64,000 nucleotides of DNA, taken from positions 1,364,001 through 1,428,000 of the forward strand of contig OX044360.1 of NCBI GenBank assembly GCA_943846745.1, in the 5' to 3' direction. Below are positions 1 to 9,826 of this stretch, one piece after another. Every line of letters begins with the position of its first letter. The stretch's first letter is position 1. Both the position numbers and the translations under genes were made by a program. Source of the DNA: Opacimonas sp002292215. Lineage in GTDB: Bacteria; Pseudomonadota; Gammaproteobacteria; Enterobacterales; Alteromonadaceae. Under the pieces are notes generated by a model. The model had not been told where the DNA came from, searched no databases, and saw only the letters and a program-made list of their open reading frames with translations.

Positions 1-1226
1 CATTTTTAGCATGGTTAATTGCGCAAGTGCAAACCCAAGAAGTAGATGCCGTCATTGTTGCGGGTGATATTTTTGATACAACCACACCACCGAGCTATGC
101 GCGTGAAATGTACCACCAGTTTGTTACCCAGTTGCATGCCCTTAATTGCACATTAGTATTGTTAGGTGGCAATCATGATTCGGTAGCAATGCTCAACGAA
201 TCGTTACCATTATTACGCGCTTTAGGTACGCATATGATCCCAAATTCATTAGCTACGCCAGCAGAGCAAATCGTCCCTCTGAGCAATCGACAAACAGGTG
301 CTATCGAGGCTATTGTGTGTGCTATTCCTTTCTTACGACCGCGAGATTTAGTGGTGGCGCAATCCGGTGAAGATGATTTATCCAAGCAAGCTCGATTTAA
401 GGCGGCGATTACAGATCATTATGCCAACGTGTATCAAGCTGCGTTAAATAAACGTAAATCACTGGGGTTAAATATTCCGATTATTGCCACTGGCCATTTA
501 ACCGCGGTGGGGATTCAACCCAGTGAATCCGAACGGTCTATCTATGTTGGCACACTTGAAAACTATCCTAAAGAAGCTTTTCCACCGGCAGATTACACGG
601 CATTAGGACACATTCATCGCCCTCAAGTCGTTAGTAACAGTCAGCATATCTATTACAGCGGCTCGCCTATTGCATTAAGTTTTGATGAATTAGGGGTGGA
701 TAAACGCGTGATGCTAGTCGAATTTGCAAACACGTCAGATGCTACCCACGTTAACCACGAACCCAAGTTTACGCCGCATCTGCGTTCAATCACCGTCCCT
801 CGCTTTCAACCAATGCAAGAGTTAGAAGGGAAAATAGAAGAGATTAAAGCACAATTATTGACGTATCCTTTAGCAAACGATGCAGGAACGGCGTTACCGA
901 CATGGCTGTTGATTAAACTCACCGATGCAAACAGTATTCAAAATATTGCCAATACCATTGCAGAGTTTGCGCAAGACCGACATGTCGTGATCACCAAAAT
1001 CATGCGGATCCGTTCACCTCAAGAACAAGCCTTACGTGCCCAACATCATGAAGTACTAACGCAACTAACTCCAAGTGATGTCTTCGCCAAACGCCTTGAA
1101 AGCGAAACCGAACTGAGTGATATTCAAAAAGAGCAGGTCAATAGCACCTTTAATGACATTATCACCAAAGTCACGACCGGTGTCCCCCTTGATGATATAA
1201 CGGTTTATGAGGAGCCATTAGTATGA
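1..1226 (+). CDS. sbcD: SbcD nuclease subunit of SbcCD, 5' end missing
   Basis: Mn-dependent nuclease subunit of the SbcCD (Mre11-Rad50-like) complex, which opens hairpins and trims DNA ends. The frame is open through the first base of the window (FLAWLIAQVQTQEVD precedes the first in-frame GTG at 27), so the true start and the first phosphoesterase motif lie upstream. Visible calcineurin-type phosphoesterase motifs are GDIFD, GGNHD (near 165-180), GHL (near 493) and GHIHRPQ (near 608), followed by the C-terminal SbcD domain. The stop overlaps the sbcC start in an ATGA junction, so the two genes are translationally coupled. Identification is firm; only the N-terminus is unseen. Confidence 0.96.
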   Translation, partial: FLAWLIAQVQTQEVDAVIVAGDIFDTTTPPSYAREMYHQFVTQLHALNCTLVLLGGNHDSVAMLNESLPLLRALGTHMIPNSLATPAEQIVPLSNRQTGAIEAIVCAIPFLRPRDLVVAQSGEDDLSKQARFKAAITDHYANVYQAALNKRKSLGLNIPIIATGHLTAVGIQPSESERSIYVGTLENYPKEAFPPADYTALGHIHRPQVVSNSQHIYYSGSPIALSFDELGVDKRVMLVEFANTSDATHVNHEPKFTPHLRSITVPRFQPMQELEGKIEEIKAQLLTYPLANDAGTALPTWLLIKLTDANSIQNIANTIAEFAQDRHVVITKIMRIRSPQEQALRAQHHEVLTQLTPSDVFAKRLESETELSDIQKEQVNSTFNDIITKVTTGVPLDDITVYEEPLV

Positions 1227-4200
1227 AGATCCTCAGTGTATTAATTGAAAATTTAAACTCGCTGCAAGGTAAATGGTATATCGACTTTACTACTCAAGCG
1301 TTTGTTGATAATGGTTTATTTGCGATAACGGGTCCAACCGGTGCGGGTAAATCGACAATTTTAGATGCAATTTGCATTGCGCTGTATCATGAGACACCGC
1401 GTTTATCGAGTTTGAGCAAAACCAACGCCGAAGTCATGAACAAGGATAAAGGTTTTTGTAGCGCAGAGGTACGGTTTGAAGTTCAAGGGCAAATTTATTT
1501 GGCAAAGTGGTCGATTCGACGTTCTAGAAATCGTGCCGATGGTAACCTCCAAGCGCCAACAGGCACGTTAACCTGTGAAACGACTAACAAAGATATTACG
1601 ACCAAACTCAGTGATAAAGTCCCTGCAGTAGTGGCACTCACCAAACTCAATTTTAAACGTTTCACCAAATCAATGATGCTATCCCAAGGGGAGTTTTCAG
1701 CGTTTTTAAATGCAGGAGATAATGACCGTTCAGAGTTACTTGAGCAACTAACCGGCACGGAGATCTATTCGGATATTTCAAAACGCGTATTTGATGAACA
1801 CAAACTTCTCAAACAAAAAATGGCGTTACTGATCACTGAACAATCAGCAAAAGACATATTAAGTGACACGGATAAAACTCAGTTAATAGATGATATTACC
1901 TCAACTCAAACGCAATTTTCAGCCGATAACACGCACTTAGAAAAATTAGTAGTTCATCAATACTGGTGGCAGCAACATACCCAATATTCAGCAGCACTCG
2001 ATGAGGCTAACCATAATCTAACTGAAGCGAACACAGCTAAATTTGAACACCAAGACCAATTGGCACAGCTTAACCTCGCACGACCAGCTCACAAACTAAC
2101 CCCATTATTCACTCGCCAAACGGAACTTCAACATCGATGTGATTTGTTACAACTACAGATCAAGGAGCAGCAAGACCAACTTCCAGCATTGAACTTAGAA
2201 CTCACCGAGGCAGAATCAGCATTAAAGCAAGCTAATGCTGACTATACCGAGCAATTAACCCTACAAACCACACTAACCCAATTAGTTAATGAACAGATTA
2301 TTCCGCTGGATACAAATATTGCAGCACAACAGAAACAAGCTGCCAAATTTGCTGAAGCGCTGGCCAAAACGAATGAAATTATTACTAAGACGAATACGGA
2401 TCTAAAAACTGACAACAATGCATTATCGCTTCTCGAGTCCCAACGTAAGGATACGGCTGAGTATTTATCTAAGCACGTCGCAGACGGCTTATTGGCTGAA
2501 CATATTGGTGTGTGGAAAGTAGAATATCAATCGTTACTGAAGCTAATGGAGTCTTTTACCAACGACTCGAAGCAATTACAAAGTGCTCATGTCAATGGTG
2601 TGCTAATGGGTTCGATTGATGACGTACAAAACGCTATAACCAAAGCCGTAGGGGATTTAGCTAATGCGGCAACGTTAAGTGCCACGAATGCATCGAGTGA
2701 CTCTCATGACAATTCATCGCCCTCCCATTTATCGCCCATAGGTGCAATCCTAGCTGAGTCAGCCAATATTTCACTAGAGACACTGGCGACTTGTTCTCAT
2801 TTTTATCAATCGCAAATCAAACTCGAACAAGAGTTATTGCGCTTATACGGTCAATTGATTGATTCACAAAAGTCTTATCGTACGTTAACGCTTGATCATG
2901 ACACGTTACAATCCACATTACTTCAACAACAAACACAGCTCCCGATTTATAGCCAAAAAGCGCAATCGGATAAGACCATTCTTGAGCTTGCCAAAAATAA
3001 TATGTCGATGCAGCAGCAACTTGCCACATATAGTCAGCAATTAACCGATCTGGATAATTGCCCGCTATGTGCAAGTACTGAGTTTGGAGATTATGAGACG
3101 TTACATTTGCACACTAATGAACAAGCTAAGGACGGCTCGTTTGCGCAACAATTAGCGCAGTATCAAACGGCACAACAAAAAAGTAGCGATGCCCTTAATC
3201 ACTTAACGCAAAACATTAAAACCCAAGAGATAATGTTGCATAAAAACCTGACAGAGCAAGATGCATGTTCCGCCAAAATACGTGAATTAGAAACCCAGTG
3301 TATCGCAGGCGCAATCAAACTTGGCATCCATCTTCACTCGAAACAAGTCGAGCAATTACATCAATTACCAGCGCAATTGAACGCATTTGATTCTATAAGA
3401 GAAGCCCTAACACAGCTGCATCAATGTATTGACTTGGCGAGTAAACATCATGCGTTAGCCAAGCTTTCGACAGATGTAACGCAACAACAAAATAAGATAT
3501 TAGCAGCAGTTCATCAAGTCGGTTTTATTCAACTAGAGACCATTGATACTGAAGGCATGTTTGCAGCATGGTTAAATCAAAAAAGTAACGATTTAACTCA
3601 TTGGCAAGCCCAACAGAGTAAACAAGTGGATATCACTAAATCGATAAGCGAGATGACATCGCGTATTGCACTTAATCAGCAAATTGTTACCGAAGCCACC
3701 AAAGTTAACGCTCAAACTCGTGCAGAAGCGACAGTATTGCAAGATGAATTGACAGCAAATCAAACACAACGCCATGCCTTATTTGGTAGCCAAGATCCCA
3801 AGCAAGCCATGCATGATATGCGCTTGCTTATCGAAGGATCCAATACCCATAAAAACACGCAATTATCCAACCAACAAACCTTAGCCACTAAGCTTGCATC
3901 TCTCAATACTGCTATTTTAAAAGACAGCGAAGCGCTAGACCAAGAACATCTAAAGCTCATCTTAGCGCTAGCCCAGTTTAATGAAGCGTTACAAGCAAGT
4001 GTCTTTGCCTCTGAGGCTGAGTTTACTCAAGCATGTGTCAGCGAAGGGCTCTTAGAGCAGTTAATCGAGTTAGAAACCACGATCAATACTAAATTGACAG
4101 AAGCAACTTCGGTACTCAACCAGGCTAAGAAAAATTTACAACAACACCTCGCAGTCGAACAAGCTCAATATTATCAAACCATCCCCTCTGCTCAGGTTGA

Positions 4201-4894
4201 TGAACAATTAACTCACCAACAGCAGAAATTTGCCACAATCAACGAACAATTAGGTCAGCTAAAAGGTCGATTAGTCGAGAACGACAAGCGCGAGCTTGCT
4301 ATCAGCAAAATTAAAACGCAGATTGACGCGTTGCATGAGGAAATACAAACTTATGGCTATTTAGATGAATTGATCGGATCATCTGACGGCAAAAAATTTC
4401 GCAAATTTGCGCAAGGCTTGACCTTGGATAATTTGATCTATTTAGCCAACCTTCAATTAGTCGATTTTGATGGACGTTATGAGCTCAAACGCAAAGACAA
4501 TCAATCTTTAGATATGGTGGTGGTGGATAGATGGCAAGGCGATACGGAGCGTGATACTCGCACTCTATCTGGTGGTGAAAGCTTTTTAGTGAGTCTGGCA
4601 TTAGCGTTAGGTTTATCAGACTTAGTCAGCCAAGAGATCTCAATCGATTCACTCTTTTTAGATGAAGGATTTGGTACGCTAGATAGCGATACCCTAGATA
4701 CGGCATTGGATGTGTTAGATACGCTAAATGCAAAAGGTAAAATGATTGGTGTGATATCGCATGTAGAAGCGATGAAACAGCGTATTCCTCTACAAATTAA
4801 AATCACTAAACAGAGTGGATTAGGGATCAGCACCTTAGATGAACAATATCGTTATACAGAGACTTCTCTAAAACCGTTGCTTTCAGCGCAATGA
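1223..4894 (+). CDS. sbcC: SbcC, SMC-like ATPase subunit of SbcCD
   Basis: ATPase partner of SbcD that tethers and opens DNA ends. The 1223-aa protein has Walker A GPTGAGKST at residues 37-45, a very long Gln-rich coiled coil, a zinc-hook CPLC at about residue 613, an ABC signature TLSGGESF near 1114 and Walker B LFLDEGFG near 1142. The length is somewhat above the approximately 1050 residues of the E. coli protein; the extra sequence is in the coiled coil, including a Ser/Asn-rich stretch near residues 490-515. The start is fixed by the 4-nt overlap with sbcD. Confidence 0.96.
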   Translation: MKILSVLIENLNSLQGKWYIDFTTQAFVDNGLFAITGPTGAGKSTILDAICIALYHETPRLSSLSKTNAEVMNKDKGFCSAEVRFEVQGQIYLAKWSIRRSRNRADGNLQAPTGTLTCETTNKDITTKLSDKVPAVVALTKLNFKRFTKSMMLSQGEFSAFLNAGDNDRSELLEQLTGTEIYSDISKRVFDEHKLLKQKMALLITEQSAKDILSDTDKTQLIDDITSTQTQFSADNTHLEKLVVHQYWWQQHTQYSAALDEANHNLTEANTAKFEHQDQLAQLNLARPAHKLTPLFTRQTELQHRCDLLQLQIKEQQDQLPALNLELTEAESALKQANADYTEQLTLQTTLTQLVNEQIIPLDTNIAAQQKQAAKFAEALAKTNEIITKTNTDLKTDNNALSLLESQRKDTAEYLSKHVADGLLAEHIGVWKVEYQSLLKLMESFTNDSKQLQSAHVNGVLMGSIDDVQNAITKAVGDLANAATLSATNASSDSHDNSSPSHLSPIGAILAESANISLETLATCSHFYQSQIKLEQELLRLYGQLIDSQKSYRTLTLDHDTLQSTLLQQQTQLPIYSQKAQSDKTILELAKNNMSMQQQLATYSQQLTDLDNCPLCASTEFGDYETLHLHTNEQAKDGSFAQQLAQYQTAQQKSSDALNHLTQNIKTQEIMLHKNLTEQDACSAKIRELETQCIAGAIKLGIHLHSKQVEQLHQLPAQLNAFDSIREALTQLHQCIDLASKHHALAKLSTDVTQQQNKILAAVHQVGFIQLETIDTEGMFAAWLNQKSNDLTHWQAQQSKQVDITKSISEMTSRIALNQQIVTEATKVNAQTRAEATVLQDELTANQTQRHALFGSQDPKQAMHDMRLLIEGSNTHKNTQLSNQQTLATKLASLNTAILKDSEALDQEHLKLILALAQFNEALQASVFASEAEFTQACVSEGLLEQLIELETTINTKLTEATSVLNQAKKNLQQHLAVEQAQYYQTIPSAQVDEQLTHQQQKFATINEQLGQLKGRLVENDKRELAISKIKTQIDALHEEIQTYGYLDELIGSSDGKKFRKFAQGLTLDNLIYLANLQLVDFDGRYELKRKDNQSLDMVVVDRWQGDTERDTRTLSGGESFLVSLALALGLSDLVSQEISIDSLFLDEGFGTLDSDTLDTALDVLDTLNAKGKMIGVISHVEAMKQRIPLQIKITKQSGLGISTLDEQYRYTETSLKPLLSAQ

Positions 4895-4991
4895 TGCGCG
4901 ATATTAGCGCCTTTGTGACAATGCCTAGTAATCACTAGCATTGGCTTACCGTGTTTTAGATGCTTGCAACAGTACACAATAGGAATTTTTA

Positions 4992-5876
4992 ATGGATGTT
5001 TCGCACATGATGAATGAGATCATTCACACATTACAATCTTTTGCCTTCGATCTAGGTACCCTGTCATTCTCGTTATATGACATTATCCGAGTCTGTTTGA
5101 TTGGGTTAGTTGTTTTACTGATCGCTCGGCTCATCAATAACTACGGCAAAAAACTAATCAAACGTCAAAAACGCCTTGATGTCCGCACCAAAGAAGTACT
5201 TACCAAAGTATATGAAGTGGTCATCTTTTGTATTGTCGCATTGATGCTACTCAACATATTGGGGATCAACCTGACTACTCTCGCCGTCTTTGGTGGCGCA
5301 GTCGGTGTCGGTTTAGGACTCGGGTTACAGTCTATTGCCTCAAACTTTATCTCAGGGATCATCATCCTGCTCGATAATTCGATTACGATTGATGATTACA
5401 TTGAAATTAATGCAGACCAAAAAGGCTTTGTTAGGGAGTTTCGCATGCGCTACACCGTCTTAGAAACCTATGACGGCAAAGATATTGTGGTGCCGAATGA
5501 AACATTTATTTCCTCCACCTTCATCAATTGGTCTCACAAAGATCCAAAACAGCGTTATCGCGTCGATTTTTCAGTGGCTTACGACACTGACGTGCGTGCG
5601 ATGGTTGAGTTAATTAAAGATGCGGTGGGCGCGCACCCGCAAGTTATCAACGGCAACAAGTACCCGATAGAAGAACGACCTGATTGTGAGATAGATAGTT
5701 TTGGTGATTCGGGGATCAATATGTTTGTTGAGTTTTGGATTTTAGGTATTGATGATGGTAAAAATCGTGTTGGAGGGGATTTAAACCTGATTATTCTTGA
5801 AACACTCAAAAACAATGGCATTGCAATTCCATTCCCACAACGTGAAGTTAAAATCATTTCGCAACCTGCGCCATAA
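4992..5876 (+). CDS. small mechanosensitive channel, MscS family
   Basis: Inner-membrane channel of the MscS family that probably releases solutes on hypo-osmotic shock. At 294 aa it is the size of E. coli MscS. It has N-terminal transmembrane segments at about 27-48 and 70-92, then the Gly/Ala-rich pore helix (AVFGGAVGVGLGLGLQSIAS, about 97-117). The cytoplasmic beta and C-terminal domains follow, including the VPNETF motif. A GGA sits 8 nt before the ATG. The 97-bp gap after sbcC holds a weak inverted repeat around 4920-4942 that may end the sbcDC message. Ion preference cannot be read from the sequence. Confidence 0.93.
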   Translation: MDVSHMMNEIIHTLQSFAFDLGTLSFSLYDIIRVCLIGLVVLLIARLINNYGKKLIKRQKRLDVRTKEVLTKVYEVVIFCIVALMLLNILGINLTTLAVFGGAVGVGLGLGLQSIASNFISGIIILLDNSITIDDYIEINADQKGFVREFRMRYTVLETYDGKDIVVPNETFISSTFINWSHKDPKQRYRVDFSVAYDTDVRAMVELIKDAVGAHPQVINGNKYPIEERPDCEIDSFGDSGINMFVEFWILGIDDGKNRVGGDLNLIILETLKNNGIAIPFPQREVKIISQPAP

Positions 5877-5932
5877 CTCGACGCAAGTTGCTTTGATCTA
5901 CTTAGCTTTGTGTAGCTTATTTTTGCGTTTAT

Positions 5933-7642
5933 CTAAAAACGTTGTTGACCGTTCACCCAGGTTTGTAACACTTTGGTGTCACGGATTAAATGCGGGCTAA
6001 TCGCAAAGATATCTCTATCAATCACAATGAAATCTGCTTTTTTGCCCACTTCTAATGTACCTATATCCTTATCTTGAAAACCGGCATACGCAGCGTCTAA
6101 GGTAAACCCTCGGAACGCTTGTGCTAGCGTTACACGCTGTTCTGCTACCCAACCATCAGCAGGTTGTTGCTGCGCATTTTGGCGGGTCACTGCAGCATGT
6201 AGTCCATGAAATGGATTGGCAAGTTCCACCGGGAAATCCGAGCCAAACGCGATACGCGAACCTTGTTTAAGAAACGTTTGCCACGCATACGCCCCTTTTA
6301 ATCGGGCTGCGCCAAGGCGATCTTCTGCCATATTCATGTCACTGGTGGCATGAGTCGGTTGCATGGATGGAATAATGCCATATTGCTTAAACAACGGGAT
6401 ATCCTCAACTGCAATAACTTGTGCATGTTCAACCCGATGACGTTCAGTATTTTCTGGAAACTCGCCAAATGTCTGGGCAAATTGTTGTAACGCTAAGCGA
6501 TTGGCACGATCCCCTATGGCATGGTAATTAAGCTGAAAATCTGCACCTAAAATCGTCCGAAACACCTGCGGTAACTCTTCTTGTGGTGTGACTAATAATC
6601 CATGATTATCAGGATCATCTGAATAAGGTGCTAATAGTGCAGCGCCGCGACTGCCTAATGCGCCATCACCATAAACTTTTACACTACGAATACTGAGCAT
6701 GCTTGACGGATCAGAGATATGACCTCGAGCAAGCATTTGTGCTAATTGAGGATCGGTCGCAGCAATCATTGCATAGATCCTCACTCCTAAGGCGTGCGCT
6801 TTAGCTTGCTCTTGATAAAAATGATAAACCGAATGGGGAATACCGGCATCATGCATGCTCGTAATGCCTACCGATAATAAATGTCGAGTCGCAGCATCCA
6901 ATTGTGCAGTTAACGCCTCCTCGTCAGGCTGAGGTAATAATGCTTCGACTAAAGTCATCGCATTATCAATCAGTATGCCTGTGGGCTGACCTTGCGCATC
7001 TTTGACAATTTCACCACCGGCAGGCGATGTGGTGTCAGCAGTGATCCCTGCCAATGCCAACGCTTTACTATTGACCCAAATCGCATGACTGTCAATACGT
7101 GAAAGCATAACTGGACGATTGGGTAAGGCAATATCTAACGCCGTTTTAGTCGGAAATTCAGGTTTATCCCATAGCACTTGATTCCAACCTCGACCGACAA
7201 CCCATTGTTCGTCATTCGCACTAGCTTTTGCGACGAAACTCGTGACTCGTTGAATCGCCTCTTGCTCAGAGATTGTCCCGCGTAAATCCGCTTCTAATAA
7301 ATTTTGTCCCAATCCTAACATATGCCCATGAGCGTCAATCAAACCGGGGAGTAAGGTTTTGCCTTGCCCGTCAATTCGAACAGGCTCTCCAATCACATCT
7401 AGTGCGTTACCAATCGCCAAGATCCGGTCGTCCAGAATTAACATTTCGGAAAATTGGAGTAACTCTCCCTTGTTATTTAATGTGTAACCATTAACATTAC
7501 TGATCAATGTCTGAGCAAGTGCCTTATCAGTCGTGGCTGCACTGACCGTGCTTATCCCAAACACCATACAGCTGACGGTGGCTATAATCTTGATAACCCT
7601 GTGATAGCCATTTTGATTACAATGATGATTCAATCCCAACAT
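5933..7642 (-). CDS. exported amidohydrolase, YtcJ-like (amidohydrolase 3)
   Basis: Metal-dependent hydrolase of the amidohydrolase superfamily, YtcJ-like group; the substrate is unknown. I place the start at 7642 because AGGAG precedes that ATG by 9 nt, giving 569 aa with an N-terminal signal peptide (hydrophobic run ending near STVSAA). Longer in-frame starts up to 7762 would overlap the racemase gene. Visible motifs are the metal-binding DAHGHM, HDAG, a conserved H in YHAIGDRAN, the HRVEHAQ block and FGSDFPVE with its catalytic Asp. It lies 46 bp downstream of the racemase on the same strand, so the two are probably one operon, possibly acting on amino-acid derivatives. Confidence 0.9.
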   Translation of the reverse strand: MLGLNHHCNQNGYHRVIKIIATVSCMVFGISTVSAATTDKALAQTLISNVNGYTLNNKGELLQFSEMLILDDRILAIGNALDVIGEPVRIDGQGKTLLPGLIDAHGHMLGLGQNLLEADLRGTISEQEAIQRVTSFVAKASANDEQWVVGRGWNQVLWDKPEFPTKTALDIALPNRPVMLSRIDSHAIWVNSKALALAGITADTTSPAGGEIVKDAQGQPTGILIDNAMTLVEALLPQPDEEALTAQLDAATRHLLSVGITSMHDAGIPHSVYHFYQEQAKAHALGVRIYAMIAATDPQLAQMLARGHISDPSSMLSIRSVKVYGDGALGSRGAALLAPYSDDPDNHGLLVTPQEELPQVFRTILGADFQLNYHAIGDRANRLALQQFAQTFGEFPENTERHRVEHAQVIAVEDIPLFKQYGIIPSMQPTHATSDMNMAEDRLGAARLKGAYAWQTFLKQGSRIAFGSDFPVELANPFHGLHAAVTRQNAQQQPADGWVAEQRVTLAQAFRGFTLDAAYAGFQDKDIGTLEVGKKADFIVIDRDIFAISPHLIRDTKVLQTWVNGQQRF

Positions 7643-7688
7643 ACTCTCTAACTCCTGATTTTTTTTCATTGTGCGTTTATTCACAGAC

Positions 7689-8381
7689 TCACGCAAGCGC
7701 AAAATTAACTGCAGCTTGGGCATGAATTGCCGTAGTATCATAGACAGGCACATCGGTATCACTGGTCGAAATTAATAGTGCGATTTCGGTGCAGCCTAAA
7801 ATAACAGCTTGTGCCCCTTGCTGCGCTAACGCATCAATGATGTCTTGATACACTCGTCGTGAAGTGTCATGTATTTGGCCTAAACATAACTCATTATAAA
7901 TAATATTATGTACCAAAGTACGCTGGGCTGATGATGGCAAGACCACCTCAAGCCCAAATTCTTGAATTAACCGCGATGTATAAAAATCTTGTTCCATCGT
8001 ATAACGCGTCCCTAATAACCCGACTCGCGTAATACCATCGGCAATCAATTGTTGTGCGGTTGCATCTGCTATATGGAGTAAAGGGACCGATAATTGAGAT
8101 TGGAGTTGAGGGGCTAGTTTATGCATCGTGTTCGTACAAATAACCAGACAATCCGCGCCTGCTTGCTCTAATGATTGCGCCGCAGTGGTTAATATTTGCG
8201 CCAATGCAGCCCAGTTATCAGACTGTTGTAACGCGGCGATTTCTGCAAAATCAACGCTGTGCAAACATATCTTGGCTGAATGCAACCCACCTAACTGGGC
8301 TTTTACCCCTTCGTTGATGGCTTGATAGTAGCTCACTGTTGATTCCCAGCTCATCCCGCCGAGCAGACCAATTGTTTTCAT
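7689..8381 (-). CDS. aspartate/glutamate racemase family protein
   Basis: Cofactor-independent amino-acid racemase of the Asp/Glu racemase superfamily (RacX/YgeA group). The start at 8381 gives MKTIGLLGGMSW, the family N-terminus, with TGGA upstream; the longer frame to 8426 adds an unconserved leader. The two catalytic cysteines are visible in CTNTMH and GCTEIALL. The length of 230 aa is normal. It is followed at 46 bp by the exported amidohydrolase. Which amino acid it racemises cannot be read from the sequence. Confidence 0.9.
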   Translation of the reverse strand: MKTIGLLGGMSWESTVSYYQAINEGVKAQLGGLHSAKICLHSVDFAEIAALQQSDNWAALAQILTTAAQSLEQAGADCLVICTNTMHKLAPQLQSQLSVPLLHIADATAQQLIADGITRVGLLGTRYTMEQDFYTSRLIQEFGLEVVLPSSAQRTLVHNIIYNELCLGQIHDTSRRVYQDIIDALAQQGAQAVILGCTEIALLISTSDTDVPVYDTTAIHAQAAVNFALA

Positions 8382-8450
8382 AATCCATTCCATGTGCTTT
8401 AATATATACAATCCAAGGATACACACCCGTCACCCTTTAGGACAGCTTTC

Positions 8451-8666
8451 ATGCTTAATCAAATTCACTATCAATTTGCCACTGCTCCAGAGGCTAATCG
8501 TTTTTTAAACGAGTTAAAGCACTGGTCAAAAGGGCAAGTGAGTGCAAAACTATATAAGTCCTCGCGCAGTGTGTCGGTGAGTTATGAAATTGATAGTTCA
8601 GGCTTTGACTATACTATTTCAGATCTCGATGATTTAGCACAAACTTATAATGGTGAGGAAATCTAA
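8451..8666 (+). CDS. 71-aa protein of unknown function, coupled to ppiC
   Basis: I do not recognise this 71-aa protein. It has no signal peptide, no membrane segment and no cysteine. It is mixed alpha/beta in look, with an N-terminal YQFATAPEANRFLNELKHW stretch and an acidic C-terminus. The stop overlaps the ppiC ATG by one base (TAATG), so the pair is translationally coupled. That junction, and divergence from the racemase gene with its own upstream region, support it as a real gene. Confidence 0.7.
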   Translation: MLNQIHYQFATAPEANRFLNELKHWSKGQVSAKLYKSSRSVSVSYEIDSSGFDYTISDLDDLAQTYNGEEI

Positions 8667-8944
8667 TGGCGGTTGCAGCTGCATTACATATTTTGGTAAA
8701 AACCGAAAAACAAGCAAACGAAATTTTAGTAATGCTCAACAAGGGCAAACCTTTTGGCGTACTAGCAAAAAAATACTCCACCTGCCCTTCCAGTAAAAAA
8801 GGCGGTGATTTAGGCGAGTTTAGACGTGGACAAATGGTAAAACAATTTGATGATGTCGTTTTTAAAAAACCTATTTTGACTGTTCATGGTCCAGTGAAAA
8901 CCAAATTTGGTTATCATTTAATTAAGACCTTGTATCGTAACTAA
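8666..8944 (+). CDS. ppiC: parvulin-type peptidyl-prolyl isomerase C
   Basis: Small single-domain parvulin that catalyses cis-trans isomerisation of prolyl bonds in the cytoplasm. At 92 aa it matches E. coli PpiC. Family signatures are AALHILVKTE, CPSSKKGGDLGEF, the F-D-VF stretch and a C-terminal VKTKFGYHLI. No signal peptide is present. It overlaps the preceding 71-aa gene and ends 1 bp from the convergent response-regulator stop. Confidence 0.95.
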   Translation: MAVAAALHILVKTEKQANEILVMLNKGKPFGVLAKKYSTCPSSKKGGDLGEFRRGQMVKQFDDVVFKKPILTVHGPVKTKFGYHLIKTLYRN

Positions 8945-8945
8945 G

Positions 8946-9599
8946 TTATTTGTCCCCCTGACGAGCATTCATATACGCAGGTAAATACAATTGCTCTTCT
9001 TGCAATTTACATCTGACCAATTGCGCAAGTGTTTTGATTTTTAATTTTTTCATCAGTTGTGAGCGATGCACTTCGACGGTTCTTTCACTGATGCCAAGAT
9101 CCGCTGCGATCACTTTATTCATATCACCATTAGCCACACGAGAAAAAATTTGCCGTTCGCGGTCTGATAACAACGCCAACTTACTTTGTAATTCACCGGC
9201 CATCCACTGCTGTTTATGGCGGCTAGAGGCGATGAGTAATGCTTGATTGATCCGCTCGAGTAAATCTTGCTCCCTAAACGGCTTACGAATAAAATCTAGT
9301 GCACCTTGCCTCATTGCTTCCACTGCCATTGGAATGTCACCGTGACCCGAGATGAAAATAATAGGCAACGTGGAATGTAATTTTTTGAGGTGAATTTGTA
9401 ACTCTAACCCCGACATGTTTGGCAAACGAATATCGAGTAATAAGCAGCCGTTCATAATCGGGGTGAAATCGACTAAAAAATCTCGTGCATTGGCATATAC
9501 GCTTACAGTTTGCCCAGTAGTTTCTAATAATAATTGCAGCCCATCGCGAATGCCTGCATCGTCATCAATGACGTAGACTACTTGTTGTTCCCTATCCAT
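8946..9599 (-). CDS. FixJ/NarL-type response regulator
   Basis: Two-component response regulator. The receiver domain (about residues 8-120) has the acidic DDD pocket in VYVIDDDAG, the phosphoacceptor Asp in LLLDIRLP, SGHG and the Lys in FIRKPF. A LuxR/FixJ HTH (LSDRERQIF, ISERTVEVHRSQLMKKL) follows. I chose the ATG at 9599 (217 aa) because family members begin about ten residues before the DDD. An ATG at 9635 and a TTG at 9665 are also in frame, and none has a clear ribosome binding site. No kinase gene is adjacent; the likely partner is the PAS kinase at 24357-26030, across the plus-strand block that both genes bracket. Confidence 0.92.
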   Translation of the reverse strand: MDREQQVVYVIDDDAGIRDGLQLLLETTGQTVSVYANARDFLVDFTPIMNGCLLLDIRLPNMSGLELQIHLKKLHSTLPIIFISGHGDIPMAVEAMRQGALDFIRKPFREQDLLERINQALLIASSRHKQQWMAGELQSKLALLSDRERQIFSRVANGDMNKVIAADLGISERTVEVHRSQLMKKLKIKTLAQLVRCKLQEEQLYLPAYMNARQGDK

Positions 9600-9672
9600 T
9601 GTGTCAATTGAGTTAATCTTCGGTGCATTAACCATAGTTTGCTGCTGATATTTTTGCAATATCAATAGTCAT

Positions 9673-9688
9673 ATGTGGTTGACCACAT
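9673..9688. promoter_or_regulatory. 16-bp palindrome between the response regulator and phaC
   Basis: ATGTGGT-TG-ACCACAT is a perfect inverted repeat with a 2-bp centre. It sits in the divergent intergenic region, 74 bp before the response-regulator start used here and 139 bp before phaC. A second, looser repeat (GTTGAT ... ATCAAC, 9746-9770) lies nearer phaC. The symmetry is seen directly. Binding by the adjacent response regulator is inference. Confidence 0.5.
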
Positions 9689-9826
9689 TTCGCGTCGGTC
9701 ATCTCTAATTGCTGCTGCGCAGCATCCATTGTTACAGTGACTAAAGTTGATTATCTGCATCCAGATCAACACATTGGTCACCCTTTACCGGCACAATAAT
9801 ACCCAGCAGCTAACAATTAAGGAATA

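Noticed and set aside
4915..4945. Terminator after sbcC
   Set aside because: The inverted repeat AATGCCTAGT/ACTAGCATT is bulged and has no T-run; too weak to annotate.
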